Assembly (NCBI RefSeq): GCF_900109925.1
Contig: NZ_FOBW01000003.1
Location: 1 to 64,000 of the forward strand
DNA from: Mesobacillus persicus
Lineage (GTDB): Bacteria; Bacillota; Bacilli; Bacillales; Cytobacillaceae
Direction: 5' to 3'
DNA: 64,000 nt
Shown: positions 45,949-55,289 of the stretch, in pieces
How the letters are laid out: the number at the start of each line of letters is the position of its first letter
How positions within the stretch are numbered: position 1 is the first letter of the stretch
Notes under the pieces: generated by a model
What the model was told of the DNA's origin: nothing
Seen by the model: only the letters and a program-made list of their open reading frames with translations
The model's database searches: none
Position numbers and translations under genes: made by a program

Positions 45949-46237
45949 GTTTATTTCCCTCCTAACTTACACAAGCTAATACTATTTCGATGCAAGAATG
46001 CATTTTTTTCGTCAGAACAGCTAAAAGGAATTTCTGACAGTCAAACATACTTTAATAATTTATCATACAACTTTTTGGAATGCAATACTATTATCGAAGG
46101 ATATCAAGAAAAAAACCTTGACATAGAAGCTGTATTCCTGCTCTATAATAAGATGGGGGCATAATAACTTTTAAATTTATTGCGCTTATAGTAAAATAAT
46201 TGTAGTCTATAGCAATTTTCCAAAAGGGGGAACGACC
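45949..46237. promoter_or_regulatory. Divergent rpmB / yloU control region
   Basis: On the plus side, TTGACA (46118-46123) with TATAAT (46144-46149) and a 20-bp gap is the best candidate for the yloU-fakA promoter; the gap is long, so confidence is moderate. On the minus side the rpmB leader has a GTCAGAA / TTCTGAC inverted repeat (46011-46017 and 46032-46038) and a small TGCA / TGCA hairpin (45991-46002). No gene is visible. Confidence 0.55.
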
Positions 46238-46600
46238 ATGTCCATTGAATTGCAAACAAAATACGGACAAATTGATATTTCTAATGATGTGATTGCTACA
46301 ATTGCAGGTGGTGCCGCGGTAGATTGTTACGGTATTATCGGAATGGCTTCAAAACATCAGCTAAAAGACGGAATTGCTGAAATGCTTCGCAGAGAAAATT
46401 TTTCACGCGGGGTAGTCGTTCGCCAGGAAAACGAGGAAGTACATATCGATATGTATATTATTGTAAGTTATGGAACGAAAATTTCTGAAGTAGCCCATCA
46501 AGTACAATCGAAAGTGAAGTATACGCTTAACCAAACGGTTGGACTCGCGGTAGATTCGGTTAATATTTACGTTCAAGGAGTTCGCGTAACGAACCCGTAA
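46238..46600 (+). CDS. yloU: Asp23/YloU-family protein
   Basis: 120-residue Asp23 (alkaline shock protein, DUF322) family protein. Asp23-family proteins localise at the membrane and relate to envelope stress; this small soluble form has no membrane helix. The N-terminal GQIDISNDVIATIAGGAAV and CYGIIGMA motifs and the final VNIYVQGVRV are typical. GGGGG precedes the ATG. Forms a conserved pair with fakA (yloV). The last residues lie in a 21-bp duplication. Confidence 0.93.
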   Translation: MSIELQTKYGQIDISNDVIATIAGGAAVDCYGIIGMASKHQLKDGIAEMLRRENFSRGVVVRQENEEVHIDMYIIVSYGTKISEVAHQVQSKVKYTLNQTVGLAVDSVNIYVQGVRVTNP

Positions 46601-46617
46601 GTTCGCGTAACGAACCC
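46580..46617. repeat. 17-bp direct repeat across the yloU stop codon
   Basis: GTTCGCGTAACGAACCC occurs at 46580-46596 and again at 46601-46617, a 21-bp period. The duplication repeats the last codons of yloU (VRVTNP) beyond its stop codon. Confidence 0.85.
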
Positions 46618-46636
46618 CAGTGAGGAGGAAAGATTA

Positions 46637-48304
46637 GTGTCAATTACAGTTTTAGATGGGAAACGTTTTGCAGAAATGGTTATTCAAGGTGCCAATCATC
46701 TTTCAGCAAATGCAAAGATGGTGGATGCCTTAAACGTTTTCCCCGTTCCTGATGGCGATACCGGAACAAACATGAATCTATCAATGACATCTGGTGCCAA
46801 GGAAGTAAAAAATAATGTTCAGGAACATATCGGCAAGGTAGGAATTGCCCTTTCAAGAGGTCTTTTAATGGGGGCTAGAGGAAACTCTGGAGTTATCCTA
46901 TCTCAGTTGTTCCGAGGGTTTTCCAAAGCGATTGAACAAAAGCAAACAATCTCCGCTAAGGAATTTGCTCTAGCTCTTGAGGCTGGAGTGACAACGGCTT
47001 ATAAAGCAGTTATGAAGCCGGTTGAGGGTACGATTTTAACGGTGGCAAAAGATGCTGCCAAAAAAGGCGTACAAGTGGCGAAAAATCAAGAGGATATTAT
47101 CCTTTTAATGGAAGAAGTTCTAAAGGAAGCTCGTGCATCGTTAGAGCGAACTCCTGATTTGTTGCCTGTCCTTAAAGAAGTGGGCGTGGTAGATAGTGGT
47201 GGAAAAGGTCTTGTCATCGTGTATGAAGGATTCCTTGCCGTCTTAAAAGGGGAGGCACTTCCTGAATCTCCATCCGTCATTGATACAATGGATGATATGG
47301 TTCATGCGGAACATCACAAAAGTGTTCAAGGTCATATCAACACGGAAGATATTGAGTTTGGCTATTGTACAGAATTTATGGTTAAGCTCGAAGGCAAGAG
47401 ACCATTTACTGAAGATGACTTCCGTCTAGATCTAAGTGAATATGGGGATTCTCTTCTTGTGATTTCTGATGATCAAGTGGCAAAAATTCATGTTCATACT
47501 GAACGCCCAGGTGAAGTATTAACTTATGGGCAAACTTACGGTAGTCTCATTTCGATGAAAATCGAAAATATGCGCCAGCAGCACACGGATATAGTCGGAG
47601 AAGCGCCGAAAGCACCAAAAGAAACAAAGCCTGTTTCCAAGGAGAAAAAAGAGTACGGAGTTGTCACGGTTTCCATGGGTGCCGGAATTGGCAATTTGTT
47701 CAGAAGCATCGGAGCGAATGTAGTCATTGAGGGCGGACAAACAATGAATCCAAGCACGGAGGATATTGTTAAGGCTGTTAAGGAAGTTCATGCCCGTAAA
47801 GTGATTATTCTACCTAATAATAAGAATATTATTATGGCAGCGGAACAAGCGGCTGAATTAGCAGAGGAAGACGTTCTTGTGATTCCTTCTAAAACGGTAC
47901 CACAGGGGATGTCTGCTCTATTAGCCTTTAATCCAGGTGAAGACTTGGCAGGGAATGAAGCTGGAATGAACGAGGCCATGCAACAGGTGAAAACTGGACA
48001 ATTAACCTATGCTGTACGCGATACTAGCATTGATGGCTTGGAAATAGAGACAGGCGATTTCATGGGAATCTCTGAAGGGAAGATTGTTTTAAAGGACAAA
48101 GATAGAGTTCATGCTGCAACAGCCCTTTTAGAAAACATGCTTACTGATGATGATGAAATTCTCACGATTCTTAAGGGTGAAGACGCTACTCAAGAAGATG
48201 TCGAAAAACTAATAGAGTTCGTAGGAAAGAAGTTTGAAGATGTAGAAGTGGAAGTCCATGATGGAGGACAGCCGCTATATCCATTCATTTTTGCGATTGA
48301 ATAG
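46637..48304 (+). CDS. fakA: Fatty acid kinase subunit FakA (YloV), DhaL-DegV-like
   Basis: 555-residue kinase subunit that phosphorylates fatty acids bound to FakB (DegV) proteins, feeding PlsX/PlsY. N-terminal DhaL/Dak2 ATP-binding domain (NVFPVPDGDTGTNM, about 30-43, then MGARGNSGVILSQLFRG), and a middle and C-terminal YloV domain (GYCTEFMVKL, KIHVHTERPGEVL, ILPNNKNIIMAAEQAAEL). GTG start with TGAGGAGG upstream. The sdaAB-sdaAA genes that follow in B. subtilis are absent. Confidence 0.95.
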   Translation: MSITVLDGKRFAEMVIQGANHLSANAKMVDALNVFPVPDGDTGTNMNLSMTSGAKEVKNNVQEHIGKVGIALSRGLLMGARGNSGVILSQLFRGFSKAIEQKQTISAKEFALALEAGVTTAYKAVMKPVEGTILTVAKDAAKKGVQVAKNQEDIILLMEEVLKEARASLERTPDLLPVLKEVGVVDSGGKGLVIVYEGFLAVLKGEALPESPSVIDTMDDMVHAEHHKSVQGHINTEDIEFGYCTEFMVKLEGKRPFTEDDFRLDLSEYGDSLLVISDDQVAKIHVHTERPGEVLTYGQTYGSLISMKIENMRQQHTDIVGEAPKAPKETKPVSKEKKEYGVVTVSMGAGIGNLFRSIGANVVIEGGQTMNPSTEDIVKAVKEVHARKVIILPNNKNIIMAAEQAAELAEEDVLVIPSKTVPQGMSALLAFNPGEDLAGNEAGMNEAMQQVKTGQLTYAVRDTSIDGLEIETGDFMGISEGKIVLKDKDRVHAATALLENMLTDDDEILTILKGEDATQEDVEKLIEFVGKKFEDVEVEVHDGGQPLYPFIFAIE

Positions 48305-48430
48305 AAGGGGATCCCCCTTCTATTTCTTATTTTCAGGATAATAAAATTGGAGAAATCGGCAAGGAGGGTTTGTGGTACCGAACCGGAAAACGGAGACGGA
48401 GAGAAAATTTCGGCTACCGCAAAAGATATC

Positions 48431-50479
48431 GTGAGTGATTTATTAAACCAATCTGTCACAGCTGTAAAGGGTATTGGTGCTGAAATGGCCACAGGGCTTG
48501 CAGATATGAATATCCTAACGATAAAAGATTTGCTCGAACATTTCCCTTACCGCTATGAGGACTACCGCCTTCGCGATTTGGCAGAGGTGAAGCATGAAGA
48601 AAGAGTAACCGTAGAAGGTGTCGTTCACGGCGAACCCTCCCTTATGTACCATGGGCGAAAAAAATCCCGACTAACGGTAAGGATTCTTGTGGACCGCTAT
48701 TTAATTAAGGTTGTTTTTTTTAATCAGCCATATTTAAAACAGAAAATCATTGTGAATGAAACAATCACAGTAACTGGCAAATGGGATCAGCATCGACAAA
48801 CAATAACTGGAACATCGATGACCGTTGGGGGTTATTCAAAAGACAAGGAGTTTGAACCGGTCTACGCCGTTAAGGGGAAGGTGACTGTGAAAGTCATCCG
48901 AAGACTGATTCAAAATGGTTTTACGCAGTATGGCCACGAGATTGATGAGATTCTTCCGGGAGAGCTTGTGCAGCGCTACAAGCTGATGCAAAGAAGGGAT
49001 GCCTTGAAGGTGATGCACTTTCCGTCAGGTGCAGAGGATGTCAAACAAGCGCGAAGAAGGTTTGTATACGAAGAGTTCCTTCAGTTCCAATTGAAGATGC
49101 AAGCCTTAAGAAAGTTTGAGCGGGAGCAGTCGCCTGGGATTCTTGTGAATTATGAACTTGCTAAGGTAAAAGAGTTTATTGAGGGTCTACCCTTTCCGTT
49201 AACGAATGCTCAAAAGAGAGTGGTTAATGAAATACTTGCTGATATGAAATCAGCCTACCGCATGAATCGCCTTCTTCAAGGTGATGTTGGGTCAGGGAAA
49301 ACAGTTGTCGCGGCTATTGCTCTGTACTCAGCGATTACTGCTGGTTTCCAAGGGGCTTTAATGGTGCCAACTGAGATCCTTGCAGAACAGCATCACGAAT
49401 CTTTAACAAGTTTGCTTTCACCTCTTGGTGTCCAGTGTCGTCTTTTGACAAGTTCGGTCAAGGGAAAGCGTCGTCGCGAAATTTTAGGGGAGTTACAGGA
49501 CGGGACAATCGATGTGTTAATTGGTACTCATGCGCTTATTCAGGATGAAGTCAGCTTTCAAAGGTTGGGGCTTGTTATCACTGATGAACAGCATCGTTTT
49601 GGTGTTGAACAACGACGGGTTCTCCGTGAGAAAGGAGAAAATCCTGATGTTTTATTCATGACAGCCACACCAATCCCAAGAACCTTGGCAATCACTGTTT
49701 TTGGTGAAATGGATGTCTCAATCATTGACGAATTGCCTGCGGGTCGGAAGACGATTGAAACGTATTGGGCTAAACATGACATGCTTGATCGAGTGCTTAG
49801 TTTTATGGAAAAAGAATTAGTACAGGGAAGACAGGCTTATGTGATTTGCCCGCTCATTGAGGAATCAGAAAAGCTTGACTATCAGAATGCAGTTGATGTG
49901 TATAATACGTTAAACGTTTATTTTGGTTCGAGATACAAAGTAGGTTTGATGCATGGGCGTCTTAGTTCAGCTGAAAAAGAAGAGGTTATGCAGGAGTTTA
50001 CTGCCAATCAGGCTCAGGTACTTGTTTCAACAACGGTTGTTGAAGTTGGGGTAAATGTACCGAATGCTACGTTTATGCTAATTTATGATGCTGAACGCTT
50101 TGGTCTTTCGCAGTTGCATCAGTTGCGTGGGCGAGTTGGAAGAGGAAGTGAACAAAGTTATTGCATTTTGCTAGCCGACCCGAAGAACGAGGTAGGGAAG
50201 GAACGAATGAAGATTATGACGGATACAAATGATGGATTTGTTTTAAGTGAAAAGGATCTAGAGCTTCGTGGCCCAGGTGATTTTTTTGGTAAAAAGCAAA
50301 GCGGCATGCCTGAATTTAAAGTTGCTGACATGGTCCATGATTACCGCGCACTTGAAACGGCGAGAAATGACGCAGCCATCCTTGTTCAGTCAGAAGCCTT
50401 TTGGCAGAGTGAAAATTACCAAAGCTTAAGGAAATATATACAAGATAGTGGTGTGCTTTCTGGTGAGAAACTAAATTAA
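48431..50479 (+). CDS. recG: ATP-dependent DNA helicase RecG
   Basis: 682-residue helicase for fork regression and Holliday junction processing. OB/wedge domain (about 60-160), Walker A QGDVGSGKTVVA (about 280), DEQHRFGVEQR, TATPIPRT, and the C-terminal GRVGRG and GPGDFFGKKQSG. Start is uncertain: GTG 48431 gives the usual 682 residues and puts KGIG at position 13 as in B. subtilis, but its Shine-Dalgarno site is weak; a TTG at 48347 would make 710 residues with a non-conserved N-terminus. Confidence 0.95.
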   Translation: MSDLLNQSVTAVKGIGAEMATGLADMNILTIKDLLEHFPYRYEDYRLRDLAEVKHEERVTVEGVVHGEPSLMYHGRKKSRLTVRILVDRYLIKVVFFNQPYLKQKIIVNETITVTGKWDQHRQTITGTSMTVGGYSKDKEFEPVYAVKGKVTVKVIRRLIQNGFTQYGHEIDEILPGELVQRYKLMQRRDALKVMHFPSGAEDVKQARRRFVYEEFLQFQLKMQALRKFEREQSPGILVNYELAKVKEFIEGLPFPLTNAQKRVVNEILADMKSAYRMNRLLQGDVGSGKTVVAAIALYSAITAGFQGALMVPTEILAEQHHESLTSLLSPLGVQCRLLTSSVKGKRRREILGELQDGTIDVLIGTHALIQDEVSFQRLGLVITDEQHRFGVEQRRVLREKGENPDVLFMTATPIPRTLAITVFGEMDVSIIDELPAGRKTIETYWAKHDMLDRVLSFMEKELVQGRQAYVICPLIEESEKLDYQNAVDVYNTLNVYFGSRYKVGLMHGRLSSAEKEEVMQEFTANQAQVLVSTTVVEVGVNVPNATFMLIYDAERFGLSQLHQLRGRVGRGSEQSYCILLADPKNEVGKERMKIMTDTNDGFVLSEKDLELRGPGDFFGKKQSGMPEFKVADMVHDYRALETARNDAAILVQSEAFWQSENYQSLRKYIQDSGVLSGEKLN

Positions 50480-50490
50480 AGTTATCCTTT

Positions 50491-50547
50491 GGCAGACGCA
50501 AGAGAAAAACTGCTCTTACATTTCTACTTGCAATCTGCCTTTCTTTT
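50491..50547 (+). terminator. Probable terminator after recG
   Basis: GGCAGACGCAAG and CTTGCAATCTGCC form an interrupted stem with a large loop, followed by TTTCTTTT. Weaker than the other terminators here. Confidence 0.55.
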
Positions 50548-50559
50548 ATTTATATTACT

Positions 50560-50578
50560 ATTAGGACCTAGTCATAAT
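50560..50578 (+). promoter_or_regulatory. FapR operator overlapping fapR promoter
   Basis: ATTAGGACCTAGTCATAAT matches the conserved FapR-binding site, an interrupted palindrome around ACCTAGT with flanking TTAG/TAAT. CATAAT inside it could be the -10 element. FapR bound to this box represses the fap regulon, released by malonyl-CoA, so the operon is probably autoregulated. Confidence 0.85.
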
Positions 50579-50597
50579 ACTGCGGAAGTGATGATTG

Positions 50598-51173
50598 ATG
50601 AGACGAAATAAACGTGAGCGGCAACAGATGCTAGTTGATACGATTGCAGAGAACCCGTTCATTACAGACGAAGATTTAGCAGAGTTTTTTGGTGTAAGTA
50701 TTCAAACGATAAGGCTTGACCGACTTGAACTTTCCATTCCCGAATTACGTGAGCGAATCAAACACGTAGCGGAAAAACGTTTTGAAGATGAAGTTCGATC
50801 TTTACCACTTGAGGAAGTAATCGGTGAAATAATTGATATAGATTTGGATAGTAGTGCCATCTCATTATTAGATATTAAAAAAGAACATGTCTTTATTCGA
50901 AATAAAATTGCTCGTGGTCACCATCTATTTGCTCAGGCGAATTCTCTGGCTGTTGCGGTGATTAATGATGAGCTTGCGCTAACAGCGAAAGCAAACATCC
51001 AGTTTACTCAGTCGGTTAAGGAAGAGGACCGTGTGATTGCCAAGGCGAAAGTAACGAAGATTGATGAACTGACGGGAAGAACGTTTATTGAAGTCAATAG
51101 TTATGTGAATAACGAACTTGTTTTTAAAGGTGACTTTGAAATGTATCGTTCGCAAAAAAATACTAAAGGATGA
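50598..51173 (+). CDS. fapR: Fatty acid/phospholipid biosynthesis repressor FapR
   Basis: 191-residue malonyl-CoA-responsive repressor. N-terminal DeoR-like HTH ([25 protein letters not shown], about 17-41) and a C-terminal hot-dog domain (about 70-190) with the ligand segment [19 protein letters not shown] 50598 is preferred, with GGAAGTG 8 nt upstream; the TTG one codon earlier is less likely. First gene of fapR-plsX-fabD-fabG and overlapped by its own operator. Confidence 0.97.
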   Translation: MRRNKRERQQMLVDTIAENPFITDEDLAEFFGVSIQTIRLDRLELSIPELRERIKHVAEKRFEDEVRSLPLEEVIGEIIDIDLDSSAISLLDIKKEHVFIRNKIARGHHLFAQANSLAVAVINDELALTAKANIQFTQSVKEEDRVIAKAKVTKIDELTGRTFIEVNSYVNNELVFKGDFEMYRSQKNTKG

Positions 51174-51180
51174 AGCACAA

Positions 51181-52182
51181 ATGAGAATAGCAGTTGATGC
51201 AATGGGTGGCGACAACGCACCGAAAGAAATCGTCCTTGGAGCTATGAAGGCTGTACAAGCCTATAAAGACTTACATATCATCCTCATCGGAGATGAAAGC
51301 CAGATACGCGAACATCTTTCCAATGAGGAGAGAATTGAAATAATCCATACTGAAGAAGTTATTCTTGCAACGGATGAGCCGGTACGTGCCGTACGTCGAA
51401 AAAAGGATGCTTCAATGGTAATAGCTGCAAGGAAAGTGACAGAGGGAGAAGCGGATGCCTGTCTTTCTGCCGGAAATACCGGAGCACTAATGGCAGCAGG
51501 ACTCTTTGTGGTTGGTCGAATAGACGGAATTGAACGTCCAGCGCTTGCCCCTACATTACCAACGATTGGTGGCGAAGGGTTTCTTCTCTTAGATGTAGGA
51601 GCAAATGCAGACGCAAAACCAGAACATCTTTTGCAATACGCAATTATGGGTTCGATCTATAGTGAAAAGGCCAGAGGGATAACTAGCCCAAGAGTTGGCT
51701 TGCTAAATATTGGGTCTGAGGAAAAAAAGGGAAATGAGTTAACAAAAAACACCTATTCGCTCCTTAAAGAGGCAAACATTAACTTCGTAGGAAATGTTGA
51801 GGCCAGGGATTTACTCGAAGGTGCTGCTGATGTTGTCGTAACAGATGGTTTTACTGGAAACATGGTGTTAAAGACAATCGAAGGTACGGCGATGTCTGTG
51901 TTCAAAATGCTAAAACAGACACTAATGTCTAGTATGAAAACAAAGCTGGCGGCGGCGGTTCTGAAGCCGGACCTAGCAACCATCAAAGGGAAAATGGATT
52001 ACACGGAATATGGGGGAGCAGGATTGTTTGGTCTTAAGGCCCCTGTTATCAAGGCACATGGTTCATCGGATGCAAATGCTATTTACAATTCAATTCGTCA
52101 AGCGCGAGAGATGGTTGCAAATGATGTCGCTGGAACAATTAAAAAAGCGATTGAACAGTATGATTCACAAACCCAAAAATGA
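51181..52182 (+). CDS. plsX: Phosphate acyltransferase PlsX
   Basis: 333-residue enzyme making acyl-phosphate from acyl-ACP for PlsY. The protein starts [34 protein letters not shown] and the C-terminal [25 protein letters not shown] are diagnostic. ATG 51181 is 7 nt after the fapR stop, with AAAGGATGA as its ribosome site; the frame is open further upstream but inside fapR. Confidence 0.98.
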   Translation: MRIAVDAMGGDNAPKEIVLGAMKAVQAYKDLHIILIGDESQIREHLSNEERIEIIHTEEVILATDEPVRAVRRKKDASMVIAARKVTEGEADACLSAGNTGALMAAGLFVVGRIDGIERPALAPTLPTIGGEGFLLLDVGANADAKPEHLLQYAIMGSIYSEKARGITSPRVGLLNIGSEEKKGNELTKNTYSLLKEANINFVGNVEARDLLEGAADVVVTDGFTGNMVLKTIEGTAMSVFKMLKQTLMSSMKTKLAAAVLKPDLATIKGKMDYTEYGGAGLFGLKAPVIKAHGSSDANAIYNSIRQAREMVANDVAGTIKKAIEQYDSQTQK

Positions 52183-52200
52183 TAATTAGGGGGATGGAAT

Positions 52201-53145
52201 ATGGGGAAGATTGCGTTTTTGTTTCCTGGACAAGGATCACAGCAAGTAGGAATGGGAAAAGAGCTTGCTGAAGCAAACGAAAATATCATGGGTTATTTTA
52301 AAAAAGCAGATGAGGTACTAGAAGATCATTTAAGCGCGACAATCTTTGAGGGCCCTCAGGAAAAATTGACATTAACGGTCAATGCACAACCAGCCTTGCT
52401 AACTACAAGTATAGCCATTCTTGATTATTTTAACCTATCGGGAGTAAAAGCTGACTTTGTCGCTGGCCATAGTCTTGGTGAATACTCTGCGCTTGTCGCA
52501 GCAGGAGCTTTACGTTTTGAAGACGGAGTTTATGCCGTCCGCAAGCGTGGAGAGTTGATGGAAAAGGCTGTACCAAATGGGGAAGGAACCATGGCGGCTG
52601 TTCTAGGTTTAGCCCGCGAGCCTTTGACAGAAGTTTGTGAGGATATCACGAGTAACGGAAACCCAGTTCAATTGGCTAATTTAAATTGTCCAGGTCAAAT
52701 CGTGATATCTGGATCAAGAAAAGGTGTGGAAGAAGCTTCCCTTAAAGCCAAAGAAGTGGGGGCTAAACGTGTGCTTCCACTTAATGTTAGTGGGCCTTTC
52801 CATTCTTCGTTGATGAAACCGGCAGCGGTTGAATTTGAGAGTATTCTAGATAGTATCGAGATTCAAACTGCGCAAATACCGGTGATTGCAAATGTAAACG
52901 CAGAGCCGATGCAGGATGCGGCAGAAATAAAGGGGAAGCTCCTTGAACAATTGTATTCTCCAGTTTTATGGGAAGATACAGTGGCCAGAATGCTTGAGCT
53001 TGGGGTCGATACATTTGTTGAAATCGGTCCAGGAAAAGTATTATCCGGATTGGTGAAAAAGGTTGACCGAAAAGCCAAAACATTTGCTGTCTATGATATA
53101 GAGAGCTGTGAAGCAGCAATTGCTGCGTTGAAGGAGGGAAACTAA
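52201..53145 (+). CDS. fabD: Malonyl-CoA:ACP transacylase
   Basis: 314-residue acyltransferase loading malonyl groups onto ACP. N-terminal FLFPGQGSQQVGMGKEL, the nucleophile Ser91 in GHSLGEYSAL, the active-site His in the SGPFHSSLM segment (about 200) and the Q-rich ends are intact. AGGGGGATG Shine-Dalgarno site. Directly followed by fabG without any gap. Confidence 0.98.
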   Translation: MGKIAFLFPGQGSQQVGMGKELAEANENIMGYFKKADEVLEDHLSATIFEGPQEKLTLTVNAQPALLTTSIAILDYFNLSGVKADFVAGHSLGEYSALVAAGALRFEDGVYAVRKRGELMEKAVPNGEGTMAAVLGLAREPLTEVCEDITSNGNPVQLANLNCPGQIVISGSRKGVEEASLKAKEVGAKRVLPLNVSGPFHSSLMKPAAVEFESILDSIEIQTAQIPVIANVNAEPMQDAAEIKGKLLEQLYSPVLWEDTVARMLELGVDTFVEIGPGKVLSGLVKKVDRKAKTFAVYDIESCEAAIAALKEGN

Positions 53146-53889
53146 ATGAAACTTGAAGGAAAAGTAGCACTTGTTACAGGTGCCTCTCGAGGTATCGGCA
53201 GAGAAATTGCCCTCGAACTTGCTAGAGAAGGTGCGAATGTCGCTGTTAATTATGCTGGAAGTGAAGCAAAAGCTTCTGAAGTTGCAGAAGAAATAAGAGC
53301 GATGGGGAGAGAAGCCATCCTTGTACAGGCTGACGTCTCTCAGTCTGTCTCTGTCGACGCAATGATCAAGCAAACGACTGAAGCCTTTGGAAGAATTGAT
53401 ATTCTTGTCAATAATGCTGGGATCACTAAAGACAATCTTTTAATGAGAATGAAAGAAGCAGATTGGGATGATGTCATCAACATCAATTTAAAAGGTGTCT
53501 TCCTTTGTACAAAAGCGGTAACGAGACAAATGATGAAACAGCGTAGTGGTCGGATTATCAATATTTCTTCGATTGTTGGTGTTAGTGGGAACGCAGGTCA
53601 GGCGAACTATGTAGCTGCAAAATCAGGCGTGATTGGTTTGACAAAAACAACAGCTAAGGAGCTTGCCACACGAGGAATTACTGTAAATGCGGTCGCCCCA
53701 GGTTTTATTACGACTGATATGACAGATAAGCTGACTGAAGAGCAAAAGAGCGAGATGTTAAAGCAAATTCCTTTAGCACGTCTAGGCGAGCCTACGGATA
53801 TTGCGAAAACAGTATTGTTCTTAGCTTCAGAGGATAGCCGTTACATGACGGGGCAAACTCTTCATATTGATGGTGGCATGGTAATGTAA
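53146..53889 (+). CDS. fabG: 3-oxoacyl-[ACP] reductase
   Basis: 247-residue short-chain dehydrogenase reducing 3-oxoacyl-ACP with [13 protein letters not shown] (about 11-18), NNAG (89-92), and the catalytic Ser142, Tyr155 and Lys159 (YVAAKSG) are all present. Starts at the base after the fabD stop; GGAGG lies at the end of fabD. Confidence 0.98.
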   Translation: MKLEGKVALVTGASRGIGREIALELAREGANVAVNYAGSEAKASEVAEEIRAMGREAILVQADVSQSVSVDAMIKQTTEAFGRIDILVNNAGITKDNLLMRMKEADWDDVININLKGVFLCTKAVTRQMMKQRSGRIINISSIVGVSGNAGQANYVAAKSGVIGLTKTTAKELATRGITVNAVAPGFITTDMTDKLTEEQKSEMLKQIPLARLGEPTDIAKTVLFLASEDSRYMTGQTLHIDGGMVM

Positions 53890-53929
53890 GAGTTAGGCCC
53901 TTTTTAGGGGACCTAGTTGATGTTTGTTA

Positions 53930-53998
53930 ATTTTGATTGGAGCGTCCTGGACCGTGGAAACGAGTGGTCAGTGCTGAAAATCGATTGAACAATATAAG
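53930..53998. repeat. Decayed relic of the GC-rich repeat (copy 4)
   Basis: TTGATTGGAGCG is followed by TCCTGGACCGTGGAAACG and later by ATCGATTGAAC. The first block matches the start of the 131-bp element, the others only loosely its right end. I call this a relic with modest confidence. Confidence 0.4.
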
Positions 53999-54008
53999 CG
54001 ATATAACC

Positions 54009-54037
54009 TTTATTTATAAAGGGGTATCATCTATAAT
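54009..54037 (+). promoter_or_regulatory. Possible acpP promoter
   Basis: TATAAT (54032-54037) lies 23 nt upstream of the acpP ATG; a weak -35-like TTTATT (54009-54014) is 17 bp before it. acpP has its own promoter in B. subtilis, so this is plausible, but the -35 match is poor. Confidence 0.45.
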
Positions 54038-54059
54038 GACTTGAGGGGAGGTGACAGGC

Positions 54060-54293
54060 ATGGCAGAAGTTTTAGAACGCGTAACAAAAATTATTGTCGA
54101 CCGTTTAGGAGTAGATGAGGCTCAAGTTTCTTTGGAAGCATCTTTTAAGGATGATCTTGGTGCTGACTCTTTAGATGTTGTTGAACTTGTAATGGAACTT
54201 GAAGATGAGTTTAACATGGAAATCTCTGATGATGATGCTGAGAAAATCGCTACAGTTGGTGACGCTGTAAATTACATAAATGGCAAAATGTAA
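54060..54293 (+). CDS. acpP: Acyl carrier protein
   Basis: 77-residue carrier of growing acyl chains. The 4'-phosphopantetheine attachment Ser37 is in the motif [17 protein letters not shown]. Acidic, four-helix fold. ATG 54060 is chosen, since GGGGAGGTGA lies just upstream; a GTG at 54051 would add three residues. Separated from fabG by a 170-nt gap with a repeat relic and a possible promoter. Confidence 0.98.
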   Translation: MAEVLERVTKIIVDRLGVDEAQVSLEASFKDDLGADSLDVVELVMELEDEFNMEISDDDAEKIATVGDAVNYINGKM

Positions 54294-54308
54294 CTGTTGG
54301 ATTTGCTC

Positions 54309-54336
54309 TAAAAGCTCCGTTTCTTAACGGGGCTTT
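54309..54336 (+). terminator. Probable terminator after acpP
   Basis: AGCTCCGTT / AACGGGGCT stem (one G-T pair) with a 4-nt loop, followed by TTCTTCT. The T run is interrupted. Confidence 0.6.
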
Positions 54337-54488
54337 CTTCTATATAGGAGACTAACGCGTTTTTTTGGAAAAGGTTACTGTCTTTTTATATTATTGACAA
54401 TAAAAATTTACAGGTTTTTTTGCCTTTTCCACTTTCTTTTTTGTAAACTAGTACTAGTGTGTAAATTTTGAGCAAGGTGGAATTTTGA

Positions 54489-55268
54489 ATGCGCCATACC
54501 GGTAGAGATAGGGATAAAAAATATTTTCGGGCAAATGATCAGAAATTTAAAGAATTTCAAACGAGAATCGGAATTCATTTTCAAAATGAAAAACTCTTAA
54601 AGCAAGCCTTCACCCATTCATCCTATGTGAATGAGCATCGCCGAAAGCCATATGAAGACAATGAAAGGCTAGAATTCCTTGGAGACGCTGTTCTTGAATT
54701 GACTGTTTCCCAGTTTTTGTATAAAAAATATCCGATGATGAGCGAAGGGGAGCTGACAAAGCTTAGGGCAGCCGTCGTTTGCGAACCATCTTTAGTAGAA
54801 TTTGCGAATCAGTTGAATTTTGGGGAAGTCGTTTTACTAGGTAAAGGGGAAGAAATGACCGGTGGACGTTCAAGACCGGCACTCTTAGCCGATGTGTTTG
54901 AAGCATTCATTGGCGCCTTATATCTCGACAAAGGCATTGAAACAGTCCTTTCTTTTTTAGAAGAAGTCGTGTTTCCAAAGATAGATGCGGGTGCTTTTTC
55001 TCATGTGATGGATTTCAAAAGTCAGCTGCAAGAACTTGTACAACGCGATGCAGCAGGTACACTTGAGTATAAAATCTTATCAGAAACAGGACCGGCGCAT
55101 AACCGTGAATTCGAATCCCTTGTGGCTCTCAATGGACAAGAACTTGGGACTGGAAAAGGCCGCTCCAAAAAAGAGGCGGAACAACACGCCGCTCAAATGG
55201 CCCTTGGAAAACTAAAAGCACATATGGAAGCGATCTCGAAGCCAAATGACATCAAGAGTAAAGATTAA
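54489..55268 (+). CDS. rnc: Ribonuclease III
   Basis: 259-residue double-strand-specific RNase. Endonuclease domain (about 30-175) with the signature [18 protein letters not shown] and the second acidic site in [17 protein letters not shown]-terminal dsRBD (about 175-245). AAGGTGG stands 8 nt upstream of the ATG. First gene of the rnc-smc-ftsY run; the 180-nt gap upstream contains no clear promoter match. Confidence 0.98.
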   Translation: MRHTGRDRDKKYFRANDQKFKEFQTRIGIHFQNEKLLKQAFTHSSYVNEHRRKPYEDNERLEFLGDAVLELTVSQFLYKKYPMMSEGELTKLRAAVVCEPSLVEFANQLNFGEVVLLGKGEEMTGGRSRPALLADVFEAFIGALYLDKGIETVLSFLEEVVFPKIDAGAFSHVMDFKSQLQELVQRDAAGTLEYKILSETGPAHNREFESLVALNGQELGTGKGRSKKEAEQHAAQMALGKLKAHMEAISKPNDIKSKD

Positions 55269-55289
55269 CTAAAAAGGGAGAGCTTGAAA

